The notes beneath the pieces were generated by a model, which was not told the DNA's origin, searched no databases, and worked only from the letters and a program-made list of their open reading frames with translations. The position numbers and the translations under genes are program-made. From the NCBI GenBank assembly GCA_002914845.1, contig JXTC01000288.1, forward strand, positions 140,626 through 204,625: 64,000 nucleotides of DNA, written 5' to 3'. Positions within the stretch are counted from its first letter, which is position 1; the number at the start of each line of letters is the position of its first letter. Shown here in pieces: positions 37,050 to 48,250 of the stretch. The DNA is from Trema orientale. Lineage: Eukaryota; Streptophyta; Magnoliopsida; Rosales; Cannabaceae.

Positions 37050-38260
37050 CAGAATAGCCCTTTTAATAGAATTTGTCATTTCATTCCAAATATCATCATT
37101 TCATCAAAAACTCCATTTTAAAATCTTTCACACTCGGATGAGATGTTACCAACAGATCGATTATATCTCAATCACTGTAGTACTTGGTAATCCTTCTAAG
37201 CAGTGAATAAATTATTAAGAAAAATGCAATTGAATTGAAAGTTGCAACTAAAGTTGGGTATGTCAACTTCACCAAATAGTGCATGAGCTTGAATGGGTCA
37301 GGTTTTTACCCTTATAAATAGTAATGGTCACAATGTAAGCATTCTCTATTTAATATTTAGTAGGACAGACTTAGGATTGAGTGCCTCACTCTAATTATAT
37401 ATGAGCTAATTTTTTATTTCTCATATATATATAATAATATTTCAACTTGATTTTTTTTTTATAAAAAATCTAATAATATATTTTTTGTGTTTTAAGTATT
37501 TGGCATGATGTTATCTTTTTTTTCTTTCTTTCTTTTTTTTTTTTTGGGGATAAAAATGGACTTCTCGAAATAATATTATTACTCCAAGCAAAATAGTTTT
37601 AATCAGTACAAACATAAGGATTACAACTTCAAATTCTTTGAAGAAAAGAGACAAAAAGAGGATCATAAACATAACATATTAGAAAGATTCGTAGGTTACC
37701 ATAATCTTCAAGAGAAGAAGATAATAAGGGCCACCAGCAAATTATTGCCTTCAACACTTGCTCCTAGACTACGTTCTTGGTCGGGTAGATTATATGATTC
37801 CAAAACTAATAGAAGAAGAAAATCTCAAATTCAAGATTTGGTAAAACGGACTTTAAAATATCTTATTCTAGAGCACATTGATTAACAAAGAAAGAAATGA
37901 AAAAATATATATATCACTAATTCTTAGGTTTGCCTTAAAATATCAATTACACTAGTGAGTTATTCACTATTGCGGTGGTTTGACTAGCTTCACCTATCAT
38001 TAAGTGCGCCAAATCACATATTGTAATTTATCTTTATTGCCAAATCATGCAATTTAGAAATGTTACAGAGAAAACTTGAAATGAAGGCTTAAGGGTGTAT
38101 TTAAGGAGCTCCAAGATGACCTAAGCTGAGTAGAATATCAACTATTCGATTAAATGGCATCAATAGTCAAGATTAGCCCTAAAAATTCGCTAAAAATGAG
38201 ATTCAGGGAGCACGGCGGCACTCTAGCCTCTGAAACTCAGTTTTCTAGGTAGCACCACGG
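37050..38260. other. Intergenic, no recognised gene
   Basis: AT-rich with a poly-T tract near 37520-37545. No frame longer than background or known domain could be recognised. The part from about 38070 may belong to the retrotransposon relic that follows. Confidence 0.4.
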
Positions 38261-38264
38261 TGCT

Positions 38265-38480
38265 ATTTAGATAGTCCTACATGTTCTGAGGCAACCCAAA
38301 ACTTAACAGTAATGCATTCATCGTCTCTTTCAAAGTACAGTTTTTCCTCTCAGCAACACTATTTGACTGAGACGAATAAGGCGAAGTGACCTTATATATT
38401 ATTCCATGTTGTGCACAGAATTCACAAAAAGGTGATTTGTACTCTCCACCACGGTCACTTCTAATTAATGTTTTGCACTA
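38265..38480 (-). pseudogene. Ty1-copia integrase relic
   Basis: Reading the minus strand from 38480, the frame gives TLIRSDRGGEYKSPFCEFC, then QHGIIYKVTSPYSSQSNSVA and ERKNCTLKETMNALLL, then SFGLPQNM and a stop. The D-RGGEY, PY-PQ-N and AERKN spacing is the D..D..E core of copia integrases; W is replaced by a stop after PQNM. No LTR, reverse transcriptase or gag is seen beside it, so it is an isolated fragment. Confidence 0.85.
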
Positions 38481-38606
38481 TAGCTAGTCCATTCATTTTT
38501 TACAGTTTAGAGAGTAGGCATTAGAAATGGGCTTAATTGGCCTTGGGCTTTAAAGGAAAATTGTAAAAATTGCAGTGAAAATTAGGACTTGACATTTTTA
38601 GAAAAA

Positions 38607-38960
38607 AAATTAGAAAAATACGGTGGTCTAGTAGATCTGATACAGTTTTTATTAAAAAAATGCCATTTTTTAAATGATATTTAGAAAAATATCAATTTTT
38701 AAAATAGTAACTAGTAATCGGTAGCCATTTTTCGAGTATCGGTAACTAGTTACCAGATGTTGGTATATAATTGGTAACTGATAATCAGTTTCAGAAACTG
38801 AAAAGTAGTGACCATTTTAAAAATGATATTTTTCTAAATTTTTTTAAAAAATAATATTTATTTTTTAAAAAAGTGATTTTTCTAATAAAAACTGTGCAGA
38901 GTTGGAAAAAAAATTGACATCGGTATATTTGTAATTATTTTTTGTTTTTATAAGTAAAAG
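38607..38960. mobile_element. Foldback MITE (GTAACTAGT family), copy B
   Basis: It shares AAATTAGAAAAATACGG at the left, AAAATAGTAACTAGTAAT, ATATAATTGGTAACTG, CAGTTTCAGAAACTG and ATCGGTATATTTGTAATTAT at the right with the copy at 27.3 kb, in the same order. Substitutions are numerous, so both insertions are old or belong to different subfamilies. Confidence 0.75.
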
Positions 38961-40560
38961 TCCATAATTACAAACGAACTTTTTTGTCTACTTTTGCTTT
39001 TGCTTTTTTTTTTTTTTTGGAAAATGTCTACTTTTGCTTGTAAATAATTTTTTTTCAAGGTTAAAAATATATTATATCCTAAAACAAAGAAATACTGAGA
39101 AATATTGAAAGGATATTAAGATGTGGAGCGGTTTTCCAAATTTCACAACCTTAGTCTGGAGATTTTTTAAACTAATCAAACCATATACTTTAGAAAATGC
39201 ACGAATTATTAATCTTGTGCAGTTTGACCGGTTTCTGTATTTTTTTTTTAAAATTTTTTACCACAACGGCAAACATGCAGTACTCGAGCTCTCAAGCTAT
39301 TATTTGACACATTATAGCTATTATACGTATTTTTCTGCTGTTGAATCGTCTTTTATCTTATACGTATTATAGCTAATTTTAGACTTATACTAGCTAAGAA
39401 GAATCCCAAATTTTTTGCTTTTGTAATATTATGATTTCTTTTTTAACTATTTATCGTTTAGTCATAATTATCAAAGTTAATTAATATTGATTTCCACAGA
39501 TAACATTAGTATAAAAATTAGTTTCCAGAAACCAAATAGAAATGAGAAGTCAACTTTTCTCATCCTCATTCAATGCTTTCTTACCCTTCTTCCTGATAAG
39601 TTCTCTAATCAAGTTATAACATATAAATCTTCCCTTTTACTCACTAGAAGATTAAATTAAAGACGACGTTTTTTTGTCAACATCCGAAGATAACTTTAAT
39701 CCAGCCTGAGATTTGCGCTCAAGACCAATATTAGACCAAACCCATAATTAATATTTATAAGTGTTTTCAAAGCCTATGGACAAATAGATACATGCATGCA
39801 GTAAAAAGTTCTGGAATGTCTATGAAGTGATCTAACAAAATAGACAAGTTATTAATTACATGAATACGTACGTATAAACCCTCAAATGATAGACTCCATA
39901 TAGAGCTCGCTGTTATTGTATAAATTCACTCCTTGAAGCCATCTTAGATGGGTTCTTATGGGTAGAGCAGAACATGAACAAAAAGAAAACAACAAAGGGA
40001 AAAATGAAAGTCTCCAACACTCATCTCACTAGCTATTTTTGCACTGCAGAAGCTTAATGTTAGTAGTTAGTACACGATCGACGATTTGAAAGCAAATAGA
40101 GATGCTTAAAATTTTCAAAAGATTTGTGAAAGGTTTCATTACCATGCATTAATTAGAATTCTAACTTACATATATGTAACCACAAATTCACAAGACTTGG
40201 CACTCACTCATTATATTAGCTATAGATTACTGGTACTTATATGTACAGTGATTTCTTATTTGTTGACACGATATATACTGCTAATTATACTAATAATAAT
40301 ATCTCAAATTTTTAGTTAATTACATATATACGTACTAATTAAGCATGGTCACTTTTCAAAGTTTCAAGTCAACAACAACATTCATCTAACATACATACAA
40401 AAATACTGCACTTCCAAGTTATATTTAATAATTATATCATATAAAAAAGGAGCATGTACACAGTAACGAGTTTAATTATTCCATAGGTCACACATAGACA
40501 TATTATATATATATATATATACATATACATAGATATATTTTTATCCTTGTTCCATGCAAA
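38961..40560. other. Intergenic, no recognised gene
   Basis: AT-rich DNA with TA-rich runs near 40505-40530. It presumably includes the 3' UTR of the first protease copy; nothing else is supported. Confidence 0.4.
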
Positions 40561-40564
40561 ACTT

Positions 40565-42008
40565 TTACGCACAATTCTCAGGAACAAAAGACAATTTAGA
40601 TTCACCACCATCAAACAAGAAGCGGTAATTAGTTTGCTGAAATGCTCCTAAAATGGACGGTTCCTCGTCCTCAATAGCCAGCATAACCAAACAACGAACC
40701 GTGCCGAAACATTGAAAAACAACCTCCGGTCTCATCACATAATCAGCTTGTTTAAAATGGAAAGTCATGGAAAGAAAAACGTAACGAATTCTCGATGTCG
40801 TCAAATTATAGCACAGCTTGAAACCCCTTATCCCTCGTTGCATAGGACGCAATCCGCTGTAGCGCCTTGCAATGTACTCAACCATTTCTCCTCTCAAAAT
40901 CCTAAACGCACTCTCCGCAATAAAAGAGTATGGAGATCCCGTGTCAACCAAGAAACCACCTATGTGGCCGCGTATCAATTTGAACACCTCCGGATCGATT
41001 TTGAGCCGTTGATTTCCGATGCTGATACCCAGCATTGTCACGTAATAGTGATCAAGGCCGCGCTCCAAAGATGTCGTTTGGAGTTGGAGCCCACTTCTTC
41101 GTCGTCGTACTGTCGCGCTAGCGTCGTCCCCCAATTGTAACAATGTCGGTGTCTCCAACGAGGATAGGCAGTAAGTGAAACGTCGTTTGGTTTGGGCTTG
41201 TAGTTGAACCAGCATCGATTGTCTCCCTAAATTCAACCCAAAAACACCTGCGATCACGTTGTTTGGCCCGGTGGCGAAGGGCATATTGTGATTGTCGAAG
41301 CCGCAACCGAACACTAAATTGGAGTAGTTTGTTGTCTTCCAAGTACTTTTGCTATCTGCTGGGAACGCGAAAGTCTCGGTTGAAACCACGCCACTGCTGC
41401 TACCATTGAGGTAAAAGTTGTTGTAGAGACAGTACAATCCATCGTCCGTACACATTTTGGGGACACAAAGTGGGTGGTTGCACGGTAACTTACGATAGGA
41501 CTGTGATTCGCGGTACTGTAAGTTCCCGGTGCCTGTCACGGGGAAACAATTGGTACAGTCTTGGCATTGAACCCAAGAGAGATCGGTTCCAGAGTCTACG
41601 GCTAAGTAGGTTGAGAACTGTTTTGAGCCAATGGATATATACTTGTGTTATATAGAAGCCGTTTTGGGGATGGTGACGAATGGAAATTCGCGGTGTTATT
41701 GCGTTAGCGGATTTAGATGTCGAGTTTGTGGAAGTGAAAGCTGAAGTAGTAGTACTCATGGTAATGGAATGTTGTTGTTGTTGGACACGATGATCAGCGC
41801 GGATTCTAGATATTTTGACCAGTTTATGGTGTCTCTCTTCATGAGTGAGATTACTGGGGAATAGAGAAGTCACTGGGATGAGCTTAATGTTAAAGCCATG
41901 GATTTCAATTGGAATGGTTGTTGATAGTACTTTGAGTAGGAATATCATGACTTTGGCAAATAGCATTCTGCATGTAACTGATATGCTGAAGATGGTTCTA
42001 ATAGCCAT
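40565..42008 (-). pseudogene. Aspartic protease copy A, frameshifted
   Basis: Intronless nepenthesin-type pepsin-like (A1) protease. From ATG 42008 the frame has a hydrophobic signal region, a propeptide and NGFYITQV, then shifts. Compared with the other copies, GTATCCATTGG has become GTATATATCCATTGG, a 4-nt TATA insertion around 41634-41641. After the shift the normal frame resumes and runs to TAA at 40565 with D-S-G-T (AVDSGTDLSWVQC), FGCGFDN, D-T-G-S (LVDTGSPYSFIA) and the terminal ILGAFQQTNYRFLFDG. It would otherwise be full length. All other features look functional, so inactivation is recent or is an assembly error. Its promoter carries a Micron-like MITE. Confidence 0.9.
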
Positions 42009-42073
42009 TTATGGCTCCTTTTGCTTTTGTCGAGTATGAAAAAGTAAGGATATATGTGTATATATATATATAT

Positions 42074-42310
42074 ACATTCCGGTAGGTATTTTTTTTTTTT
42101 TACCTAGGTGTAGGTATTTTTTTTCTAGCCGTTAGATCATCATCTAACAATGATCTAACGGCTAAAATGAGATGCATGAAAAGACGTGCATCATTAATAC
42201 TTTTTTTCTCTCTTATTTTTTAATATAAAAAATAAGCAAAAAAATTTTTCATTGGCCCAATTAATACCTATGCATAGGTAAAAAAAAAATATACTTACTG
42301 GATTGGTGCA
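42074..42310 (+). mobile_element. Micron-like MITE copy 3, in the promoter of protease copy A
   Basis: It follows (TA)n at 42058-42073 and is followed by (TA)n at 42311-42321. It contains CCGGTAGGTATTTTTT, the perfect palindrome arms AGCCGTTAGATCAT / ATGATCTAACGGCT, GAAAAGACGTGCATCATTAA, CCTATGCATAGGTAAAAA and ACTGGATTGGTGCA. It lies 66-302 bp upstream of the ATG of copy A. Confidence 0.88.
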
Positions 42311-42488
42311 TATATATATATACATGTATATATCACCCGAAATCTGAAGAGGAAAAGAGCTTTAATTTTCTATTCTTTTCTGTAGATTTGGAAATTAGGA
42401 ATTAGGAGGGAGAGATATTAGTATTTACATATATGTATGTATATGTGTGCCATGTGTATGGCTAGATCACATATTAAAGTGGTGCATA

Positions 42489-42512
42489 CATGAGATTTGC
42501 CATAAATTAGAA
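42489..42512 (-). promoter_or_regulatory. Shared upstream block, copy A
   Basis: ACATGAGATTTGCCATAAAT corresponds to similar blocks upstream of copies B, C and D. It lies about 480 bp before the ATG, or about 245 bp once the 237-bp MITE is subtracted. A conserved promoter element is inferred from conservation alone. Confidence 0.5.
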
Positions 42513-42514
42513 TT

Positions 42515-43800
42515 GATGTTTTAATATAGTTAGTTAATTAAGAGAGCTCTTATTTTTTCTTTTGTAGCGTTTATGATATGATGCATGCGTGGCTCCATGG
42601 ACTTTAATGGCTCCATAACTAATTCTGGCTGTTCAAAGATTGATTTCGAAAACGAGAAAAAAGATGCATGTTGGATTTGGCTTAGGAATCTTAGCATTCA
42701 GCATTTTTTATTTTTTTTTTCTCATTTTAAATTATGAAATAGAGTTTTGATGGAAGTGTCTTTTTCTGTAGAGTAACGACATTGTGAAGCGCTTAATTCT
42801 TGACTCTATTTAGTGGAGTAACTGAGAGTTACAGGCTTAAGGGACAGGGTGGAGATACGAAATCTTGGGACAGTCTCGATCCATGACGTCCTATTAATTA
42901 AATCACAAACAATGGAGATATTTTGTGGGAGTTATTAAATAACTACATTGCTTGTTAAAATTAATAAAAAGTAATGTAACGTAATTTGATAAGTGGGACT
43001 CGAATATAACATGAAGCTGAAATTTAGGACAGCTTATCTCAGTCTGATAATATCTTAATCTCTTCATTAAATATTACCATTTAAGATTTGCTGAATTATC
43101 AAAATAGCAGTATATTATCTCTCAAATATATATGTATATATATATATATATTAATTAGTGGTGTGACAGGAGTGAGACATGGACATGCATTAGTCGACAG
43201 CTAAACCTTGATATACCATTTATAACCTGCCGACCCTGGCATCGCTGACGCGGTTGTGTTCTTGTTTGATTTTTTCGGTAGGAGGCTTTTGAATAGGCTG
43301 AAAACGACAAATAATTGTACCAAATGACAGACGCGGGAAAACGACCAGATAGAAAAAATACGACAAGGCGGCAATTAAAGAATAGTAACAAGCCATCGTT
43401 CACATTCACAAGAGATTTGATGTTTTGAGTCTTATTTTCAACATCTCAACACTATATTAGAACCAAAGTCCCACAAATTCACAAGAAATTTGGTGAGCAG
43501 AATTTGGTATACTCACTAATCATTCATTTGTTTATTAGTACATATCAAGTTAATTATTATACGGTGATTCCTTATTTTGTTGATACGATGGTTATTATTA
43601 CACTGAAAAATGATAATATAATCTAATATTTTTTGTCGTTACGTATTAATAAGCCATCGTTCACCCTTTAAAGTTTTAATTTTTTAACATGTTCATCTAA
43701 CATGTAAATAAAAATACTATTAGAGTTTATTGCAGATAAGATCATGCATCGATATATATTTACATATAGGACATATATCTTTATTGTTATATTTTCTTCC
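42515..43800. other. Spacer between protease copies A and B
   Basis: No gene is seen. The sequence is AT-rich, with a short TA run near 43134-43151. It should contain the 3' region of copy B, and its left part the upstream region of copy A. Confidence 0.4.
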
Positions 43801-43807
43801 AGAACTT

Positions 43808-45250
43808 TTACGCGCAATTCTCAGGAACAAAAGACATTAAAGATTGGCCACCATCAAACAAGAAGCGGTAATTAGTTTGCTGAAATGCCCCTAAGATGGT
43901 CGGTTCATTGGCTTCATGCATAACGAGCATAGCCAAACAACGAATTGTACCGAAAGATTGAAAAACAGCCTCCGGTCGCATCACAAAATCAGCTTGTTTG
44001 AAATGGAAAGTCATCGAAGGAAAAACATAACGAATTCCCGGCGTTGCTGTCAGATTATAACAAAGGTCGAACTCTCTTATTCCTCGTTGCATAGGACGCA
44101 ATCCGCTGTGGCGCTGCGCAATGTACTCGACCAGTGCTCCTCTCAAAATCCTATACGCAACCGGCACGATAAAAGAGTAAGGACACCCCGTGTCAACTAT
44201 GAAACCACCTATGTGGCCGAGTTTTAGTCTGAACACATCTGGATTGATTCTGAGCCGTTGGTTTTCAATGCTGATGCCCAACATCGTCACATAATATTGA
44301 TCCAAGACGCCGCGCTCCAACGTTGTCGTTTGGAGCCCGCTTTGTCGACGTCGCATGCTCGCGCTAGCATCATCGCCGAATTGTAACATAGTGGATCTGT
44401 CCGACCATGATAGGCAGTAAGAGAAACGTAGTTTGGTTTGAGCTTGTAGTTGGACCAACATCGATTGTCTGCCTAAATCCAAACCAAAGACGCCGGCTAT
44501 CACGTTGCCAGGGCCTTCGGCGAAGGGTATGTTCCTATTGTCAAAGGCGCAACCGAACACCAAATCTGGGTACTCTGCTGTCGTCCTAAACCTACTTTCC
44601 GTCCGAAACGTGAAAGTCTCGGTCGAAACCACGCCACTGCTGCTACTACTGAGGTAAAGGTGGTTGTAGATGCAGTACAATCCATCGCCCGTACACGTTT
44701 TGGGGACACAGAGTGGGTGGTTGCACGGCAACTTACGGTAGGACTGCGATTCGCGATACTTGTAGTTTCCTGTGCCAGTCACGGAGAAACAACTGGTGCA
44801 GCCTTCACATTGGACCCAAGACATATCAGTTCCGGAGTCTATGATTAAGTAGGGTGAGTAGAGTTTTGAGCCAATGGATACTTGTGTCATGTAGAAGCCG
44901 TTTGGGGGATGGTAGCGAACAGAAAGTGGCGGAGTTACCGCGTTAGCGGATTTCGAAGTTGAATTTGTGGAAGTGAGAGCCGAAGTAGTATTAGACGTGA
45001 TCATGAAATGTTGTTGTCGTTGGACATGGTGATAAGCGCGATTTCTAGATATTTCGAATAGTTTGTGGTGTCTCTCTTCAAGAGTGAAATTTTAGGGGAG
45101 TAGGGAAGTTATTGGGATGAGCTTAATGCTAAGGCCATGGATTTCAATTGGCATAGTGGTTAATACTGAGAGCATGAATATCATGATCAGTTTGGGCGCT
45201 AGTAGAATTCTGCATGTAATTGAAATGCTGAAGATAGTTCTAAGAGCCAT
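43808..45250 (-). pseudogene. Aspartic protease copy B, premature stop at codon 53
   Basis: Intronless nepenthesin-type A1 protease. From ATG 45250 (MALRTIFSISITCRILL) the frame is open except for TAA at 45094-45092, where the paralogues have AAA in the LFPKNLTLEE propeptide segment. After it the frame is uninterrupted for 427 codons to TAA at 43808. The first motif is D-S-G-T (IIDSGTDMSWVQC). The second is D-T-G-C (IVDTGCPYSFIV), with Ser replaced by Cys. The C-terminal ILGAFQQTNYRFLFDG is kept. Restarting at Met 45004 would give a 398-aa protein without a signal peptide. It is most simply a young pseudogene. Confidence 0.88.
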
Positions 45251-45500
45251 TTTTGGCTCCTTTTCGTTTTGTAGATTACTACGAAGAACGGAAGAATCTA
45301 TATCTATATATGTACTTAGAAAAAATTTTGAAGAAGAAAAAAAAAGAGACAGCTTTTCTCTGTATAACAGTCAGCCACCGGAAGGGAGAGGTATATGGAT
45401 ATGCCATTTGTGATGCGTGTATATATTTATATAAAAAAACACTTACATATTTATATCCATTTGTGGCAATATCACAATAAAGTGATGCGAATATGGATAT

Positions 45501-45522
45501 GTGAGATTTGCAATAAATTAGA
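45501..45522 (-). promoter_or_regulatory. Shared upstream block, copy B
   Basis: GTGAGATTTGCAATAAATTA lies 250 bp upstream of the copy B ATG and aligns with the blocks of copies A, C and D. Confidence 0.5.
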
Positions 45523-45687
45523 ACATATTCTAATATTTTCTTTTGTGACATAAGGTATGTCAAACTTAAAGGGTAACAATTTAGTCATTGACCAAAGAAG
45601 ATTTTACTAGATCTGGATATTGTTATATATTAAATAGATGAGTGCTAAAGAAACGGGGGTATTAATAATCTTGTTAATGCGATGCTT

Positions 45688-45772
45688 GGTTGGTTGGTTT
45701 ACCCTTTGCATTGAAACCCATGTCAGTACTGGGATCAAGGACCAAGTAGGGAATCGTTATTTTATTTAAAAA
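45688..45772 (-). pseudogene. Aspartic protease relic (first active-site region)
   Basis: On the minus strand a short frame reads PYLVLDPSTDMGFNAKGK, matching the PYLVMDPGTDLTWVQCQG segment of the intact copies. Only this piece remains, about 80 bp left of the CACTA terminus, so an additional protease copy once lay here. Its motif is D-P-S-T. Confidence 0.75.
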
Positions 45773-47845
45773 AAATGTATAATCACCTCCACTTATTACA
45801 AATAAAAAAAAATAACTCATGCTGCATCTAGAGCTGAATTTCTGACCTAATATACTACAATAAGAAGGTAATAGAACGACGACTCTAAAACAGTGATAAT
45901 TTGTCGCCGTTTTAGCTAAAATGTAAAGCAGCGACAAATTAGATAGTTGCTGCTTTAGAGTATTTATATTTTTGAGAAATAAAATTGACTTAAGCGATGA
46001 CACTTGTCGCCGCTTAAGATGACCGTGCCAAAAATTCCTTCCGAAGGAGTGCGCCAACTGGTACTGGAATTGGTGTAAAAATATTTTCTCTAAAACGGCG
46101 ACAATAGTCATCGCTTTAGATTAATCTATTATTAATAAATTAAAATAAATATAAGTATTGTAAAAAGTAAAAATAAAAATCGGGATTAAAGCAGCAACAA
46201 TTGTCCCCACCTTAGATTAGGATATTTAAAGCGGCGACATTTAGATATTTCACAAAAATTTAGGCGATCAAACTGACCGCCATAAGTTTTTTAGCTTTAA
46301 TAAAATGATGTGCGTTTCATTTAAAGTAGCGACTAAGGATCTAAAGCGGCGACTTGCCGCTTGCCGCTTTAGATGATCGGTTTCTATACCCAGAAACCGA
46401 TCTTCTTCTTCCTCATTTTTTCATCTCTCTCTCATACTCACTCTTTCTCTCTACCTAGAATTTGATTTTCTCTTGCATTGGTAAGTTTTTTTTTTTGTTA
46501 TTTCTCTCTCTTTTTATCTCTCTCCCTTGTTATTTATTTTTTTTCGGTTTTTTTTTTGAAGACTGCCGCCACCACCGTGAGCCACCTCTCCCTTGAAGGT
46601 TAATAGGTTAGTTTTTGATTAATTTGTAGTTTTATTTTTTATTTAAATAACTAAAAATATATGTTATAATATTAGGTAAATTTGAATATTAGATATATAT
46701 ATATGATTATGTGTTGATATTTTAATTTTGTTTTAGTGTTAGTTAATATAATATTGTAATATTAAGAAAAATCAGATATTGGTGTAGTTTATTTTTTTTT
46801 AAGTTATAGTTTTATTTTGATATTATATTATTAGGAATATGAATATTTATTGGGTTTTTTGATATTGGATATGAATTTTTAATGGATTATTGGATATTGA
46901 TTATTGAATTATATTATTAGTTTTAATGGATATTGGATATTGGATTATTAGATATTAGATTATTGATTATTAGATTTGGATATTGGATTTGATGAGTTAT
47001 TGGTGGATTATATTATTAGTTTTATTGGATATTAGATACTAGTGGATATTTATGTTCTGAGAATGTAGATTGAGTATGAAGAATTGTTTAGTTGGATTTT
47101 TTTTTTGTGTTAAATTTCGATTTTTATCAATATTTTTTATTTTAGTTTATGAGTTAGAAAATTTTTAAGTTAGAATGTTATTTTATTAGAATTAATAAAT
47201 GAAATGAATAATAATGACTTAATTTGTTAATTGAATAAAATATTTAATTGAATAAGATATTTTTAAAAGATTATTTTAAAGTAACTTTAAGTAATTAATT
47301 TTGATTAGTAAATCAATATTTAATAATAATTTGTAGAGTAAAATGTTTAGAAATTTTTTGTAATTAAGTAGTTAAAACTAAATTAAAATGTTAAGAAAAA
47401 AGAACAAAAATAAAAATACAACTAAAAATAAATAAAATAATAAGATAATAAATAGATAAAATAATAAGATAGTAATGTTCATATAATTAATAAAATACCC
47501 GAAATACTTCTACAATTATAATTATACTCAAAATACCCTTACAACTAATTAATTACAAAAAGTATGTTATTTTCACACAAAAAATATTTAATTCAAAAAA
47601 TACCCAAAATACCCTTATAGTAACTAAAATATTCCTACAATTAATAAAATTTCCAAAGTACCCCTACAAATAATTTTTCCCAAAAAGTAGATTATTTTAA
47701 AAAAATTCCCAAAAAATACCCATTTAATTCATAAAATACCCAAAATGCCCCTAGAATAATAAAATACGCAGAATACCCTTAAAGTAACTAAAATACTCAT
47801 AAAATAAAATAAAAAAAAAACCTATTTAATTTACAAAATACCCAT

Positions 47846-48163
47846 TTGAACTTCTCTAATTTTACTCTAACGGTTGACCTTGGATATCTGGAGCACATTT
47901 CTATTCCTCAAGAAAACTTCATATCTCATGCTCAAGAAAACAATGTCAATACTAGTAATGATACTGAACATGGGGATGATGATTTCGTAAATGATATTGA
48001 ACTTGAGGATGATATAATATTAGATTATGAAGAAGACGAGTTTGAGGAAGATGACAATGACAGTGATGATGATGTAGATGAAATTCCGTCTAGTAGCGAG
48101 TTTGACATAGGATTGTTGTTTATTTTTATTCTTACTTATGTAAAAGACCTTTTATACTATTAA
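47846..48163 (+). pseudogene. Acidic C-terminal-like frame of a CACTA TNP2-type protein
   Basis: An open frame of 105 codons contains TVDLGYLEHISIPQENFISH followed by a dense Asp/Glu tract (EEDEFEEDDNDSDDD). In plant CACTA elements the large transposase often ends in such an acidic tail upstream of the second gene. No transposase core lies upstream (46380-47845 is AT-rich with stops), so this is a remnant. The assignment rests on position and composition. Confidence 0.45.
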
Positions 48164-48250
48164 TGATTAAATTTTTAGAATTTAATTTCATTATTACTCT
48201 ACACTTTTTGATTATAATATACTTGTCACTATTAATACTTGTACATAGTT

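Noticed and set aside
41490-42008. 172-codon frame as an independent gene
   Set aside because: It is the N-terminal part of protease copy A read beyond the 4-nt frameshift; the last 50 codons are out of frame.
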